From assembly GCA_017428585.1 (NCBI GenBank), contig JAFRQN010000150.1, positions 1 through 12,447 on the forward strand: a stretch of 12,447 nucleotides of DNA, in the 5' to 3' direction. Below are positions 1 through 8,400 of this stretch, one piece after another. The position numbers were made by a program, and so were the translations under genes. The notes under the pieces are model-generated. The model was not told where the DNA came from and ran no database searches. It saw only the letters and a list, made by a program, of their open reading frames with translations. The stretch is from Bacteroidota bacterium. GTDB taxonomy: Bacteria; Bacteroidota; Ignavibacteria; Kapaibacteriales; UBA2268. Position 1 is the stretch's first letter. Each line of letters begins with the position of its first letter.

Positions 1-1
1 A

Positions 2-724
2 ACTTTGAATGAAGAATGTACTAATGAAGATAAAAACCAATTCAAAGCTAAAGAAATAGGTACTTTTTATCATTTGATTTTTGAAAAAATAAAAGATTGG
101 ATTATAAAAGATGGAAGTTTGTATGTTATAAATGATAATGAATTCAATGAAATACATAAAAAAAATTATGACGAGTTTAAAGATCGTTTTAAATACTATG
201 AAGATTTTTCTTTATTAGAATTAAAAAAAGTGAAGGATAATTGTAAGAAGATTATAAAGAAAGATATTATACAGCGTTTAGCAGACAATTTTAAAGATGC
301 TAATTTTGAATATGAAGTGAATTATTCTTTTTTGGAAAATGGTAATAATGATAATCTTTTTTTGCAAGCTATATTTGATGTTTTGATTAAAAATTCTGAT
401 GGTGAATGGGAAATATTGGATTGGAAGACAAATAAAATAATGAATGATGATGATTTAGAAAAAATAAGGGAAAAGTATCAAATTCAAGCAGATTTATATT
501 GTTTTATACTTATGAATATGTATCCAAAGCAAGATAAGTACAAAATGACACTACTTCTAATAAATGCAGATAATACTGTATCTGACAATAAGTGTTATAT
601 TGAATATGAATATAATAAAGAGCAAATCAACAATATAATAAAAGATAGAATAAAAAAAGAAATAAATAGAAGTACTATTTCTGTAAATAATAGATTTGAA
701 AGGTTAGATAAGATAATAGTGTAA
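2..724 (+). CDS. RecB-like nuclease domain, C-terminal part of a probable AddA/UvrD-family helicase-nuclease (5' truncated)
   Basis: This is the carboxy-terminal PD-(D/E)XK nuclease module of a RecB/AddA type, which degrades and processes DNA ends in double-strand-break repair. Counting from the TTG at base 5, the motifs run in order: Gly-Thr-Phe-Tyr-His (H23, the RecB-family metal-ligand His), Asp125 in Ile-Phe-Asp-Val, Asp139-Trp-Lys141-Thr-Asn (the D-x-K core), and Gln161 to Tyr165 (the Q-x-x-x-Y helix). The D-to-DxK spacing of 14 is close to the RecB spacing. The frame is open to the left edge (codon 2-4 is ACT) and the TTG has no visible ribosome site. I therefore read it as the tail of a gene entering from upstream, probably with UvrD-like helicase domains there. 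A free-standing nuclease started at TTG is possible but less likely. Its stop overlaps the next start (TAATG), so it is cotranscribed and probably translationally coupled with the glycosyltransferase. Confidence 0.75.
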   Translation, partial: TLNEECTNEDKNQFKAKEIGTFYHLIFEKIKDWIIKDGSLYVINDNEFNEIHKKNYDEFKDRFKYYEDFSLLELKKVKDNCKKIIKKDIIQRLADNFKDANFEYEVNYSFLENGNNDNLFLQAIFDVLIKNSDGEWEILDWKTNKIMNDDDLEKIREKYQIQADLYCFILMNMYPKQDKYKMTLLLINADNTVSDNKCYIEYEYNKEQINNIIKDRIKKEINRSTISVNNRFERLDKIIV

Positions 725-1932
725 TGAAAGAAAAAATAGAGAAAAAACGAATTTTATTTTTAACTCCACGATTGCCTTATCCTATTATAGGTGGTGATAA
801 ACTAAAAGCTTATTATATGATAAAGCATTTATCGACAAAATATGAAGTTACATTGGTTTCATTTTATCAAGGTGATCAAACTAAATGTGATGAATATACA
901 AATGTTATAAAGCAACTTGGAGTGAATGTCTTTGTAATACCGCTTAATCCTATAAAAGCGGGAATTACTGTATTACCACGTTTATTACGACCTATACCTT
1001 TAGAAGTATTATATTATACGCAGAAAGATTATCGAAAAATTGTAGAGGATTTATTAAATACTAAAAAGTTTGATTTAGTTTTTTCTTTCTTTATGCGTAC
1101 AGCTGAGTATGTAAAAGATAGAACTGATATAAAAAAAATATTAATGTGTGAAGATTGTAGAACTTTATATCAAAAACGTTCTTCAGAGAATTCATCAAAT
1201 CTGATACAAAAAATAGTACGTGTTTGGGATTATCATAAATTGAAAAAATATGAACCTAATATAGTTAATTTTTTTGATGTTGTTACATTAGTAACAAATG
1301 AAGATATAAATAGCATGAAACAGCAAAATCCAAGTCCAAGTTATAAATTATTAACAAATGGAGTAGATATAAATAAGTTTGTTTTTGACAATACTAAACA
1401 TTTAGATAATACTATTTTATTTGCTGGTAAATTAGATGTTTGGGCAAATGAATTAATGATAAATTCTATAATTGACGATATTTTACCAATTATAAAAAAA
1501 GAGATTCCAAGTATTAAATTATTAATTGTAGGTGCTAATCCATCAAAGAAAATACAGTTATTGGCTAAAACAAATAAATATATAGAGTTAGTAGCAAATG
1601 TTCCTGATATGCTACCATATCTTCACAAGGCTAATTTATTCTTACATCCTCATTACGGTGGTTCTGGAATACAGAACAAATTATTGGAAGCGATGGCAGC
1701 TGGTTGCCCTGTGGTAACAACACAAACGGGTAATCAAGGAATAGATGCTATAAATAATAAGGAAGTTCTTATAGGTAAAACAAATGAAGAATTAGCAGCA
1801 TGTGCTATTAAAATATTAAAATCCAAAGAATTTGCAAATACATTAGCTGTTAATGCTAGAATTTTAATGGAAAAAACTCATTCGTGGGAAATTATTTTTT
1901 CACAACTAAATAATATAGTAGATAATGTATAG
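724..1932 (+). CDS. Glycosyltransferase, GT-B fold, family 4/1 type
   Basis: A predicted cytoplasmic or membrane-associated sugar transferase that uses a nucleotide-sugar donor. The acceptor and sugar cannot be told from sequence. The N-terminal Rossmann half begins with a hydrophobic strand and the Pro-Tyr-Pro-x-x-Gly-Gly-Asp-Lys loop (residues 18-26), typical of GT4 proteins that build surface polysaccharide. The donor half begins after Thr-Asn-Gly-Val-Asp (211-215), with the strand Ile-Leu-Phe-Ala-Gly-Lys at 231-236. The donor-site signature Gly-Ser-Gly-Ile-Gln-Asn-Lys-Leu-Leu-Glu-Ala-Met-Ala (313-325) carries the conserved Glu322. The first acidic residue of the classical E-x7-E pair would fall at 314 and is Ser, as in the subset of GT4 enzymes with an SG-x-x-NK signature. 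The length of 402 residues is normal. The ATG overlaps the stop of the upstream nuclease by one base. Next comes a GmhB-like phosphatase, which suggests a role in LPS core or other envelope glycan synthesis (inference). Confidence 0.85.
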   Translation: MKEKIEKKRILFLTPRLPYPIIGGDKLKAYYMIKHLSTKYEVTLVSFYQGDQTKCDEYTNVIKQLGVNVFVIPLNPIKAGITVLPRLLRPIPLEVLYYTQKDYRKIVEDLLNTKKFDLVFSFFMRTAEYVKDRTDIKKILMCEDCRTLYQKRSSENSSNLIQKIVRVWDYHKLKKYEPNIVNFFDVVTLVTNEDINSMKQQNPSPSYKLLTNGVDINKFVFDNTKHLDNTILFAGKLDVWANELMINSIIDDILPIIKKEIPSIKLLIVGANPSKKIQLLAKTNKYIELVANVPDMLPYLHKANLFLHPHYGGSGIQNKLLEAMAAGCPVVTTQTGNQGIDAINNKEVLIGKTNEELAACAIKILKSKEFANTLAVNARILMEKTHSWEIIFSQLNNIVDNV

Positions 1933-1935
1933 AAG

Positions 1936-2466
1936 ATGACAAAGGCAATATTTTTTGATAGAGACGGAATTGTTAATAGGAAATTAGAAAATGATTATGT
2001 CAAGAGTATAGATGAATTTGAATTCATCGAAGATTTTTTTGAACTCTTTGATTTATGTAATAGAAACCATTTTTTATCTATTTTGGTTACGAATCAACAA
2101 TGTATTGGGAAAAAAATAATAACAGAGCATCAATTGACAGTTATACATGATTATATGCAGTATATATTGAAAGAAAGGGTTGGCAAAGGTTTTGACGCAA
2201 TTTATTTTTCACCAGATTTAGCAGATACGGGAAGTCTTACAAGAAAACCAGAAGCTGGCATGTTTTTTAATGCAATAAAACAGTATGATATTGTAGCAGA
2301 TCAAAGTTGGACTATAGGAGATGCAATTACTGATGTTGTGGCAGGGAAAAAAGCCTGTACAAATACATTATTAATAGGTGATTATTCTAATGTATCAGAT
2401 GCAGATATAATTTTACCAACTATAAAAGATGCATATTATTTTTTTTATAATTTATTTAATAACTAA
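1936..2466 (+). CDS. HAD-superfamily phosphatase, GmhB/HisB-N-like (HAD-IIIA), without the zinc-binding cysteines
   Basis: All four HAD motifs are present: Asp8-x-Asp10-Gly (nucleophile and acid/base), Thr52-Asn-Gln, Lys104 in Arg-Lys-Pro-Glu-Ala-Gly-Met, and Gly-Asp129-x3-Asp133. The Thr-Asn-Gln and Arg-Lys-Pro-x-x-Gly-Met contexts are those of D-glycero-D-manno-heptose 1,7-bisphosphate 7-phosphatase (GmhB) and the histidinol-phosphatase domain of HisB. Those enzymes normally have a Cys/His zinc loop just before Arg-Lys-Pro. Here that stretch (residues 90-103) has no Cys or His, so the zinc site is lost and the substrate is less certain. The 176 residues fit GmhB. The start ATG lies 3 bases after the glycosyltransferase stop, behind a weak purine-rich AGAAG. 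Its position in the run beside a glycosyltransferase supports sugar-phosphate hydrolysis for envelope glycans, but a generic HAD-IIIA phosphatase is possible. Confidence 0.75.
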   Translation: MTKAIFFDRDGIVNRKLENDYVKSIDEFEFIEDFFELFDLCNRNHFLSILVTNQQCIGKKIITEHQLTVIHDYMQYILKERVGKGFDAIYFSPDLADTGSLTRKPEAGMFFNAIKQYDIVADQSWTIGDAITDVVAGKKACTNTLLIGDYSNVSDADIILPTIKDAYYFFYNLFNN

Positions 2467-2475
2467 GAAATTATA

Positions 2476-3234
2476 ATGTTGGAAGATAATAATATATACA
2501 TATATGGAAGAAATGCTATTGTAGAAGCAATCAATTCTGGACAAGATATTCAGAAAATATTTATTTGTTTTGGAACTGATAATAAAAATATAGTAATTAA
2601 TGCAAAAAAACATAAAATAAATTGTACAACATTAGATAAGGGTAAATTTAAGGAATTAGAAAAAAAAATAAACATCAAGGCGGGTAATATAAAAACGCAG
2701 GGAGTAATAGCTTTAAGACAATTAATCAAAACAGTAGATCTTATTGAATTTTTAGAAAAAATAGATTTATCAACCAATCCTGTTATAGCTATTTTAGATG
2801 AAATAAATGATCCGCATAATTTAGGTGCCATTGCGCGTAGTGCTGAATGTGCAGGGATTAAAGCAATAATTTTACCAAATAGAAATTCTGCACCTATTAC
2901 ACCAACGGCTGTAAAAACTTCTGCTGGTGCTTTAAATTATTTACCCGTAATCCAAATTTCTAATTTATTATTAGCTATAGAAAAATTAAAAGAAAATGGC
3001 TTTTGGATTGTTGGAACAAAAATGGAGGCAATAGAAAATTATACAGATAATATATATGATAAACCAACAGCAATAATTATTGGAAATGAAGGTAAAGGAA
3101 TTAGTAATGCTATTTGTAAACATTGTGATCATATTATAAAAATTCCAATGGTTGGTAAAATTAATTCATTAAATGCATCCGTAACAGCGGGTATTATTTT
3201 TTTTGAAATATTGAGACAAAAACAAAAAAAATAA
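2476..3234 (+). CDS. rlmB: 23S rRNA (guanosine-2'-O)-methyltransferase, RlmB/TrmH (SpoU) family
   Basis: A SAM-dependent ribose 2'-O-methyltransferase of the SPOUT (trefoil-knot) class. In E. coli, RlmB methylates G2251 in the 23S peptidyl-transferase P-loop. The N-terminal substrate-binding domain begins with the family hallmark Tyr-Gly-Arg-Asn-Ala-Ile-x-Glu-Ala (residues 10-18). The catalytic domain shows motif 1, Asn111-Asp-Pro-His-Asn115-Leu-Gly with Arg121 (catalytic Arg); motif 2, Ile-Ile-Gly-Asn-Glu205-Gly-Lys-Gly-Ile; and knot motif 3, Ile-Pro-Met (223-225) through Ser-Leu-Asn233-Ala-Ser235-Val. The length of 252 residues matches RlmB (about 245). The 70-90 region is Lys-rich, as in RNA binders. 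It is the last gene of the 1-3234 run, 9 bases after the HAD gene. TrmH-family paralogues with other rRNA or tRNA targets look similar, so the exact nucleotide target is inferred. Confidence 0.88.
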   Translation: MLEDNNIYIYGRNAIVEAINSGQDIQKIFICFGTDNKNIVINAKKHKINCTTLDKGKFKELEKKINIKAGNIKTQGVIALRQLIKTVDLIEFLEKIDLSTNPVIAILDEINDPHNLGAIARSAECAGIKAIILPNRNSAPITPTAVKTSAGALNYLPVIQISNLLLAIEKLKENGFWIVGTKMEAIENYTDNIYDKPTAIIIGNEGKGISNAICKHCDHIIKIPMVGKINSLNASVTAGIIFFEILRQKQKK

Positions 3235-3285
3235 AAAATGCAAAATTCGATAAAATAGCAAAATGTGTTATTTTTTTTACACACT

Positions 3286-3337
3286 AAATGGTTTTTATAA
3301 AAAAACATTTGAATTTGTATTATAAAAAAATAATACA
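3286..3337 (+). terminator. Possible weak transcription-end region: two adjacent AT hairpins after rlmB
   Basis: The first inverted repeat is AAATG (3286-3290) with CATTT (3306-3310); after a G-A mismatch, T5 (3292-3296) pairs with A5 (3300-3304). The second is perfect: TGTATTAT (3316-3323) with ATAATACA (3330-3337) around an A6 loop. A smaller TGTGT/ACACA pair (3264-3268 and 3279-3283) encloses a T-rich loop just upstream. The stems have only one or two G-C pairs each and lack a clean U-tract, so efficient intrinsic termination is doubtful. Position is the main argument. Confidence 0.25.
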
Positions 3338-3483
3338 GTACAATAAAATATATAAATAGATTAAAAAAATAAATAAGTTAGAATACATAATAAATAAGTG
3401 TATTAAATAAATATATATGTTTAACAAAACGATCTTTTTTAGTGTCTTTATTATGAATATTTGTTAATATCTTCTATTTAAGA

Positions 3484-3512
3484 TTGTTTTCGATAATTAG
3501 ATAAAATATAAT
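3484..3512 (+). promoter_or_regulatory. Candidate promoter for the gene at 3656
   Basis: TTGTTT (3484-3489) lies exactly 17 bases before a perfect TATAAT (3507-3512), a sigma-70-like arrangement. It overlaps TATTTTTG (3512-3519), which fits the Bacteroidota -7 consensus TAnnTTTG, although no -33 TTTG sits at the usual distance. Transcription would start near 3520 and give a leader of roughly 135 bases. In DNA this AT-rich, TATAAT occurs often by chance, so this is only a candidate. Confidence 0.3.
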
Positions 3513-3655
3513 ATTTTTGGCAACTTTATTATTTAAGGTTGAGTATTATATTTTTAAATAAATGTTTGTATAAAAAGTAAAAAATTATTAAATTGTATAT
3601 TACAAAAAGTACAAAACGCAAAATATTTATTAAAAAATAATATTGAATATAGATT

Positions 3656-5350
3656 ATGCAAATTACTGGTTCAAAAATTTTAATATTAGGCGGCTTTGGT
3701 TTAGTGGGTTCAGCCGTTACTAGAAAATTAATGCAACACAATCCAGCTCAAATTATAATAGCATCTTTAAGAAAAGAAGAAGCTGAGAGTGCTTGTAAAC
3801 AATTAATAGAAGAATTTCCTAATGTTAATCCAAATATGTTTGTTCCTAAATGGGGTAATTTATTTACAAGAAGTGAATGGAAAGACATCCCATTTAGTGA
3901 AATTATAAATGGTAAAGAACGTCGTGTAAATCACATAAAAGATATTTTTATGGATTTAACTGATGATATGCTTAAAAGATCTTCTTTATATCAATTAGTT
4001 ACAGAAGCTAAAGCTGATTTGGTTGTTGATTGTATGAATACTGCAACTGGTATTGCATATTTAGATATATATAATTCAACAATAAATGGATTAAAAGAAA
4101 TTGATGAAACTGGTGCATTAACAGAGGATACGTCAGAAATCGTAATGGCAAGTTCTTATATACCTCAACTCACAAGACATATACAAATTATGTATAAGGC
4201 ACTTTGTGATGCAAAAACAACAATGTATTTCAAAATTGGTACAACAGGTACAGGTGGTATGGGAGTTAATATTCCTTATACTCATAGTGAAGAAAGACCA
4301 TCAAAAGTCTTGCTTGCTAAAACTGCAGTTGGAGGTGCTCATACATTATTGTTATATTTACTTGCAAGAACTCCAGGTGGTCCTATTGTTAAGGAAATTA
4401 AACCAGCAGCTACTATCGCATGGAAACGTATTGCTTATGGTGAAGTTAAAAGACATGGTCGTTCAATACCATTGGTAGACATGACATTTGATAATGCACA
4501 TAATGCAGAAGGGCAGTTTGTATTTTCTGATGCAAATGGAGTTAAAGATACGGGTGATGTATTTAAATCTGTTTTTGTTGATACTGGTGAAAATGGTTTG
4601 TTCTCACGTGGCGAATTTGAAGCTATTTCTTCATTAGGTCAAATGGAAATGGTTACACCTGAAGAAATTGCAGAATATTTAGTTTATGAAGTTCGTGGTG
4701 GTAATTCTGGACACGATATTATACAGGGGCTAGATTCTACAACTTTAGAACCAACTTATCGTGGAGGTATGTTGCGTAGTATAGCATTAGATACAGTTAA
4801 ACAAATGGAAAAAGAAAATGATGTAGATAGTGTTGCTTTTGAATTATTAGGTCCTCCAAGATTATCTAAATTATTATATGAAGGATATTTAATAAGAAAA
4901 ATAGCAGGTTCTATGAAGAAATTTATGGAAATGAAACCATGTGAAATGTCAAAATTAGCTTATGAGATGATACAAAATAATGATAAATTACGTCAACAAA
5001 TGTTGTCTATAGGATTAGTTATTTTATCACCAGATGGAAAAAAATATATTAGAGGACGTGATGTAAAAGTTCCAGTACAGCGAGCAGAAAAAGCTTATGA
5101 ATTGACTGAGGAAAATCTTAATAGATGGTGTACAGAAGGATGGATTGATTTACGTGAATCAAGTTGGGTAGAATGGCAAGATAGAATAAAGAAAATTATG
5201 AATCAAGCTAAGAGTATACTTGGAGATGCAACAGGTTCTCGTTATTATTATACTGAAAAGCACTGGGGTAATTTTGAAGAATTTGATGAAGGTAAAATTG
5301 TAGGCTGGGTCTTTGAATTTGAAGATAATGGCTGGCGCTTTAAGAGATAA
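3656..5350 (+). CDS. Atypical SDR-like / NAD(P)-binding Rossmann protein, substrate unknown
   Basis: A 564-residue protein with an N-terminal dinucleotide-binding fold. A hydrophobic strand leads into Gly12-Gly-Phe-Gly15-Leu-Val-Gly18, the G-x-x-G-x-x-G loop of extended and atypical short-chain dehydrogenases and epimerases. Later strands look Rossmann-like, for example Ala-Asp-Leu-Val-Val-Asp-Cys-Met-Asn near 122-130. I find no convincing catalytic Tyr-x3-Lys, so oxidoreductase activity is unproven. A conserved-looking glycine-rich block (Gly-Thr-Thr-Gly-Thr-Gly-Gly-Met-Gly, about 195-205) follows. The second half (about 330-564) is a large extension with no domain I can name. It is about twice the length of a normal SDR. 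No membrane segment or signal peptide is visible, so it should be cytoplasmic. It stands alone between two spacers, with its own candidate promoter and no clear Shine-Dalgarno before the ATG. I recall similar long proteins annotated only as short-chain dehydrogenase in FCB genomes; the function remains open. Confidence 0.65.
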   Translation: MQITGSKILILGGFGLVGSAVTRKLMQHNPAQIIIASLRKEEAESACKQLIEEFPNVNPNMFVPKWGNLFTRSEWKDIPFSEIINGKERRVNHIKDIFMDLTDDMLKRSSLYQLVTEAKADLVVDCMNTATGIAYLDIYNSTINGLKEIDETGALTEDTSEIVMASSYIPQLTRHIQIMYKALCDAKTTMYFKIGTTGTGGMGVNIPYTHSEERPSKVLLAKTAVGGAHTLLLYLLARTPGGPIVKEIKPAATIAWKRIAYGEVKRHGRSIPLVDMTFDNAHNAEGQFVFSDANGVKDTGDVFKSVFVDTGENGLFSRGEFEAISSLGQMEMVTPEEIAEYLVYEVRGGNSGHDIIQGLDSTTLEPTYRGGMLRSIALDTVKQMEKENDVDSVAFELLGPPRLSKLLYEGYLIRKIAGSMKKFMEMKPCEMSKLAYEMIQNNDKLRQQMLSIGLVILSPDGKKYIRGRDVKVPVQRAEKAYELTEENLNRWCTEGWIDLRESSWVEWQDRIKKIMNQAKSILGDATGSRYYYTEKHWGNFEEFDEGKIVGWVFEFEDNGWRFKR

Positions 5351-5351
5351 T

Positions 5352-5370
5352 AATTTTTATAATAAAAATT
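5352..5370 (+). terminator. Weak A/T-only hairpin after the Rossmann gene
   Basis: AATTTTTAT (5352-5360) and ATAAAAATT (5362-5370) form an inverted repeat immediately after the stop at 5350, followed by TTATATAA. It contains no G-C pair. It may slow polymerase or protect the 3' end, but it is not a convincing intrinsic terminator and could be chance in such AT-rich DNA. Confidence 0.2.
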
Positions 5371-5429
5371 TTATATAATAAAGAAGTTTATAAAAAATAT
5401 ATAATATAATTATTTTAATAACAAATTTC

Positions 5430-5442
5430 GGAGTAAGAAATG
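5430..5442 (+). promoter_or_regulatory. Strong ribosome binding site for the T9SS cargo gene
   Basis: GGAG at 5430-5433 stands 6 bases before the ATG at 5440 and fixes that start. Most other genes here (724, 1936, 2476, 3656, 10509) lack a recognisable Shine-Dalgarno, as is common in Bacteroidota. The site therefore suggests deliberately strong translation. Two overlapping TATAAT sequences (5400-5410) upstream are possible -10 elements, but no matching -35 is seen. Confidence 0.6.
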
Positions 5443-8400
5443 AAAAAATTGTGTCTATTTGTTGCTGTTCTGTTAATGACAGCATATGGAGTAGATATAG
5501 CAATGGCTCAAGGTGATTCTTATAGTAAGTATAATGCCGGACAGCCAGCTTTATCAACTACTCCTAAAAATTTTAATGAAATAGGCAATCCAAAAACTTC
5601 ACCAGCTATATCAACGGGATATTTTTTCGTTGATGATAGTAATCCTGATGAGGGATGGGCTGATTGGAAACCTGTAGAGACTGAATTTACCCCGACAAGT
5701 ACTCAACCATACTTGTGGTATAGAATCTATTCAGGTCCTCGTCAAGTTCCTGTATCAGAACGAAATGGTGGTACAGAAGGTTTTCGATATTTTAGAAATC
5801 CAGCAGATAGAGCTCATTACTTTAATCAAAATGATAAAGTAACACCTGTCGATTCTGTTAATGCTGCTTTTGCTGGTCCTATTCCTTTAGGATTTGCATT
5901 CTATTTTAATGGTATTCGTTATGATAGTTTTTATGTATCAGCAAAGGGTGTTATAGCTCTTTCTAATAGAAGATATTTCTATGATAACAATGGTAATCGT
6001 GTTAAACCAGCTGGTATGTCAAATTGTTATGATCCTATGAGTGCAGACTGGTTTGCTACTGGCAGAGATCATGTTGGAGATGGTTTAACTGATGCTACAT
6101 TAGATGATTATGGTTTTTCTGTTATTGCTTGTGGTGGCAATATAGATAGTAGATATTTAGGTATAAGAAGAGGTCAAACAGTTGCTGATGCAAGTGCATT
6201 ATCAAATGCTAATCATCCTGCAAATATGTCTTCTTTATTAAGTGGCAAACCTGGTGCAGCATATATTGCTCCATTCTTTGGTCCTTATTATTTGCCACAA
6301 TATGATACTATTAGAAAAGTAACTGATGACTATGGACAAGTATGGTATAAAAGATCTTTAAGTTCTGATAAATTAATTATTTATTATAAGAACTTAACTA
6401 TGTTGCCAGGTACTTATAACTTACCAAATTCTTCTTATACATTTAAGATTGATGGATTAGGAAGACCTGTTGAAGATCAAAATCAATTAGCAGGAAGTTG
6501 CCAAGTAATACTTAATAGAGTAGATAGTTCTGTTACTTTCTTATATGGTGATTTCAAAGGTGGTGTATCTTATAGAAATATTTATCAAACAAGTCCTACA
6601 CCATTTATTGGATCATTTATGCTAGTTGGTGTTGGTGGATATGCAAGACATACTGCTTATGATAGCAAAACTGGTTATGAAGCAGATATTTGGGGAAGTG
6701 AATATTTGCAAATAACAGAACAACAACCTGGTAATCAGGCTCCAGGTGGTAGTCAAAATGTTACAGCTACTTTCCTCAGTTCTAACTATAAAATTAAATT
6801 CAAACAATGGCGTAATGCATTAAGACTTGTTGATGTTCAATATTTAACAAGAAGTTCTGAAACTACTGATGGATTAGATTATTCTGAGGAAATTGCAACA
6901 GATCAAGTACAAGATGAATATGATCCATTTGAATTGTTTGCAGGTGAAGAACGTTTAGGTTCAATGCAGCCTGTTGCAATTATTCAAAATTTAACAAATG
7001 AAATTCAAGGTTCACGTGGTGTTAATTTTGTAAAACAAGATTTCCAATTCCAAGCAAGATTTAGAGTAAGAAATGTTGCATTTGATAGATTTATTTATAA
7101 TCGTGTTGCAAAAATTTCTGATTATTGCTTGAGACTTCCTGAAGCAACATTGGATAAAAATTGTAATGATGATATTTATTCAAGTGTAAGATATGTTACT
7201 GTGACTCAAGATGCATCAGGCAACTATGTTGCAACAGATAGAGATGTTGCTGATGATCAAGCTGGTATTCCTCCTTATGAATTTGCTAGAGTACGTTTCT
7301 CTGTATTTGAGCCAAATCAATATATTGATAATCAAATTGGTTTAATGGAGGCACAAGCTATTACAGAAGCTATCAATCCTATAACAGGTGAGGTTATTGG
7401 TGATAGTTGGCCATTTGATGACTCTTCAAAGGTTAAATTCTGGGTTATTAGACGTATTAAAGAATTTAGAGATGATGTTGCTGATGCAGGATTCCATTCT
7501 CTAGAAGGTACATTAAGACCATCTATTTTGAAGTGGGTTCATAATACAAATGAAGGTCCAAAAGTTGTAGGTGCAACTGCAGATCAAACATCTGCTCATC
7601 CATTACCACCTATTGGTGCTCATAGAACAGCTAATCCTCCTTACTCAGCAATGAATAGTCCATTTATAGAAATGAACTGGAATCCTGATCCTGAACAAAA
7701 GAGACCTGTTGGTGATAAGCTTACATCATTCCCTGTTGACTTAAGAAATAGAAATGGTGCTATACTTACTTTAGGTGTACAAAGAAGTTCATCTGGTATT
7801 TCTACAGATAGAGGTTTTAGTGATAATCAATTAGTTGGTCCAGAAAGTAGAGCGGTATATTATGGTGATGGTACTGCACCTGTTGGTGTTCAAAAATATT
7901 CACATGGTTCAGCTCCAAACTTCGATTATTTGTGCGTTGAATTCCTAAAACCAAGTGATGATGGTGTTAAGGGTATTACAAATACAGGTAAGAATAATAA
8001 CATAAAAGATTCAACTTCTACAGGTAATAACCAAATTTGGAGATATCATCCAACATTTGATAATGGTAATATTTCTAATGTATTATTAACTACACCTGCA
8101 TTAGCAATTTACGGTGGTGGTGGTTATTTCTTAGGATGGAATTATGCTGATAAAGAAATTTATAGACCTGTAACTTGGGAAACAACTGCTTTATATAACA
8201 AAAAAGAAGTTGCTGGTGTATTAAGAAATCCTTATGATATTGGTTATGATTATGAATTCTATAGATATTCTGTGCCAATTCCTGATTATTATATTGATGG
8301 TGCATATGATGGTGGTAAAAACTTTAGATTTAGATTAAGAGTTATTGAAACTGACGGCCCTTACGGTGATCAAAAGAATCCAATGCAATTTATGAATACT

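Larger units (their letters stand above)
3235..3655. other. Long AT-only spacer with several inverted repeats; no gene seen
   Basis: These 421 bases contain almost no G or C and no ORF with protein-like content. Small hairpins cluster just after rlmB (listed separately). Further along are AATACA (3382-3387) facing TGTATT (3399-3404), TTGTA (3593-3597) facing TACAA (3601-3605), and the tandem TACAAAA-AG-TACAAAA near 3600-3616. No tRNA- or rRNA-like structure is visible. The likely roles are 3' end of the upstream operon, promoter, and 5' leader of the gene at 3656. A short ncRNA or leader element cannot be excluded by eye. Confidence 0.6.

Noticed and set aside
5..724. Free-standing small nuclease or defence gene starting at TTG, base 5
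   Set aside because: The frame is already open at the left edge, there is no start signal, and the motifs match the carboxy-terminal nuclease module of AddA/RecB-type proteins, so a truncated larger gene is more likely.
2550..2831. Minus-strand open frame of 93 codons inside rlmB
   Set aside because: It is antisense to the well-supported methyltransferase; the hydrophobic composition comes from AT-rich complement and no family motif or ribosome site is seen.
3196..3204. Runs of eight T or A residues in rlmB, the HAD gene and recQ as phase-variation tracts
   Set aside because: A and T runs of this length are expected by chance in DNA this AT-rich; only the G9 run departs from composition.
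3529..3741. Minus-strand 70-codon frame spanning the spacer and the start of the Rossmann gene
   Set aside because: The residues are Ile/Leu/Phe/Tyr-rich as expected from translating AT-only DNA, it overlaps a real gene start, and it has no start signal.
4206..4478. Alternative plus-strand frame of 90 codons inside the Rossmann gene
   Set aside because: Gln/Leu/Val-rich shadow of the true frame with no recognisable motif.
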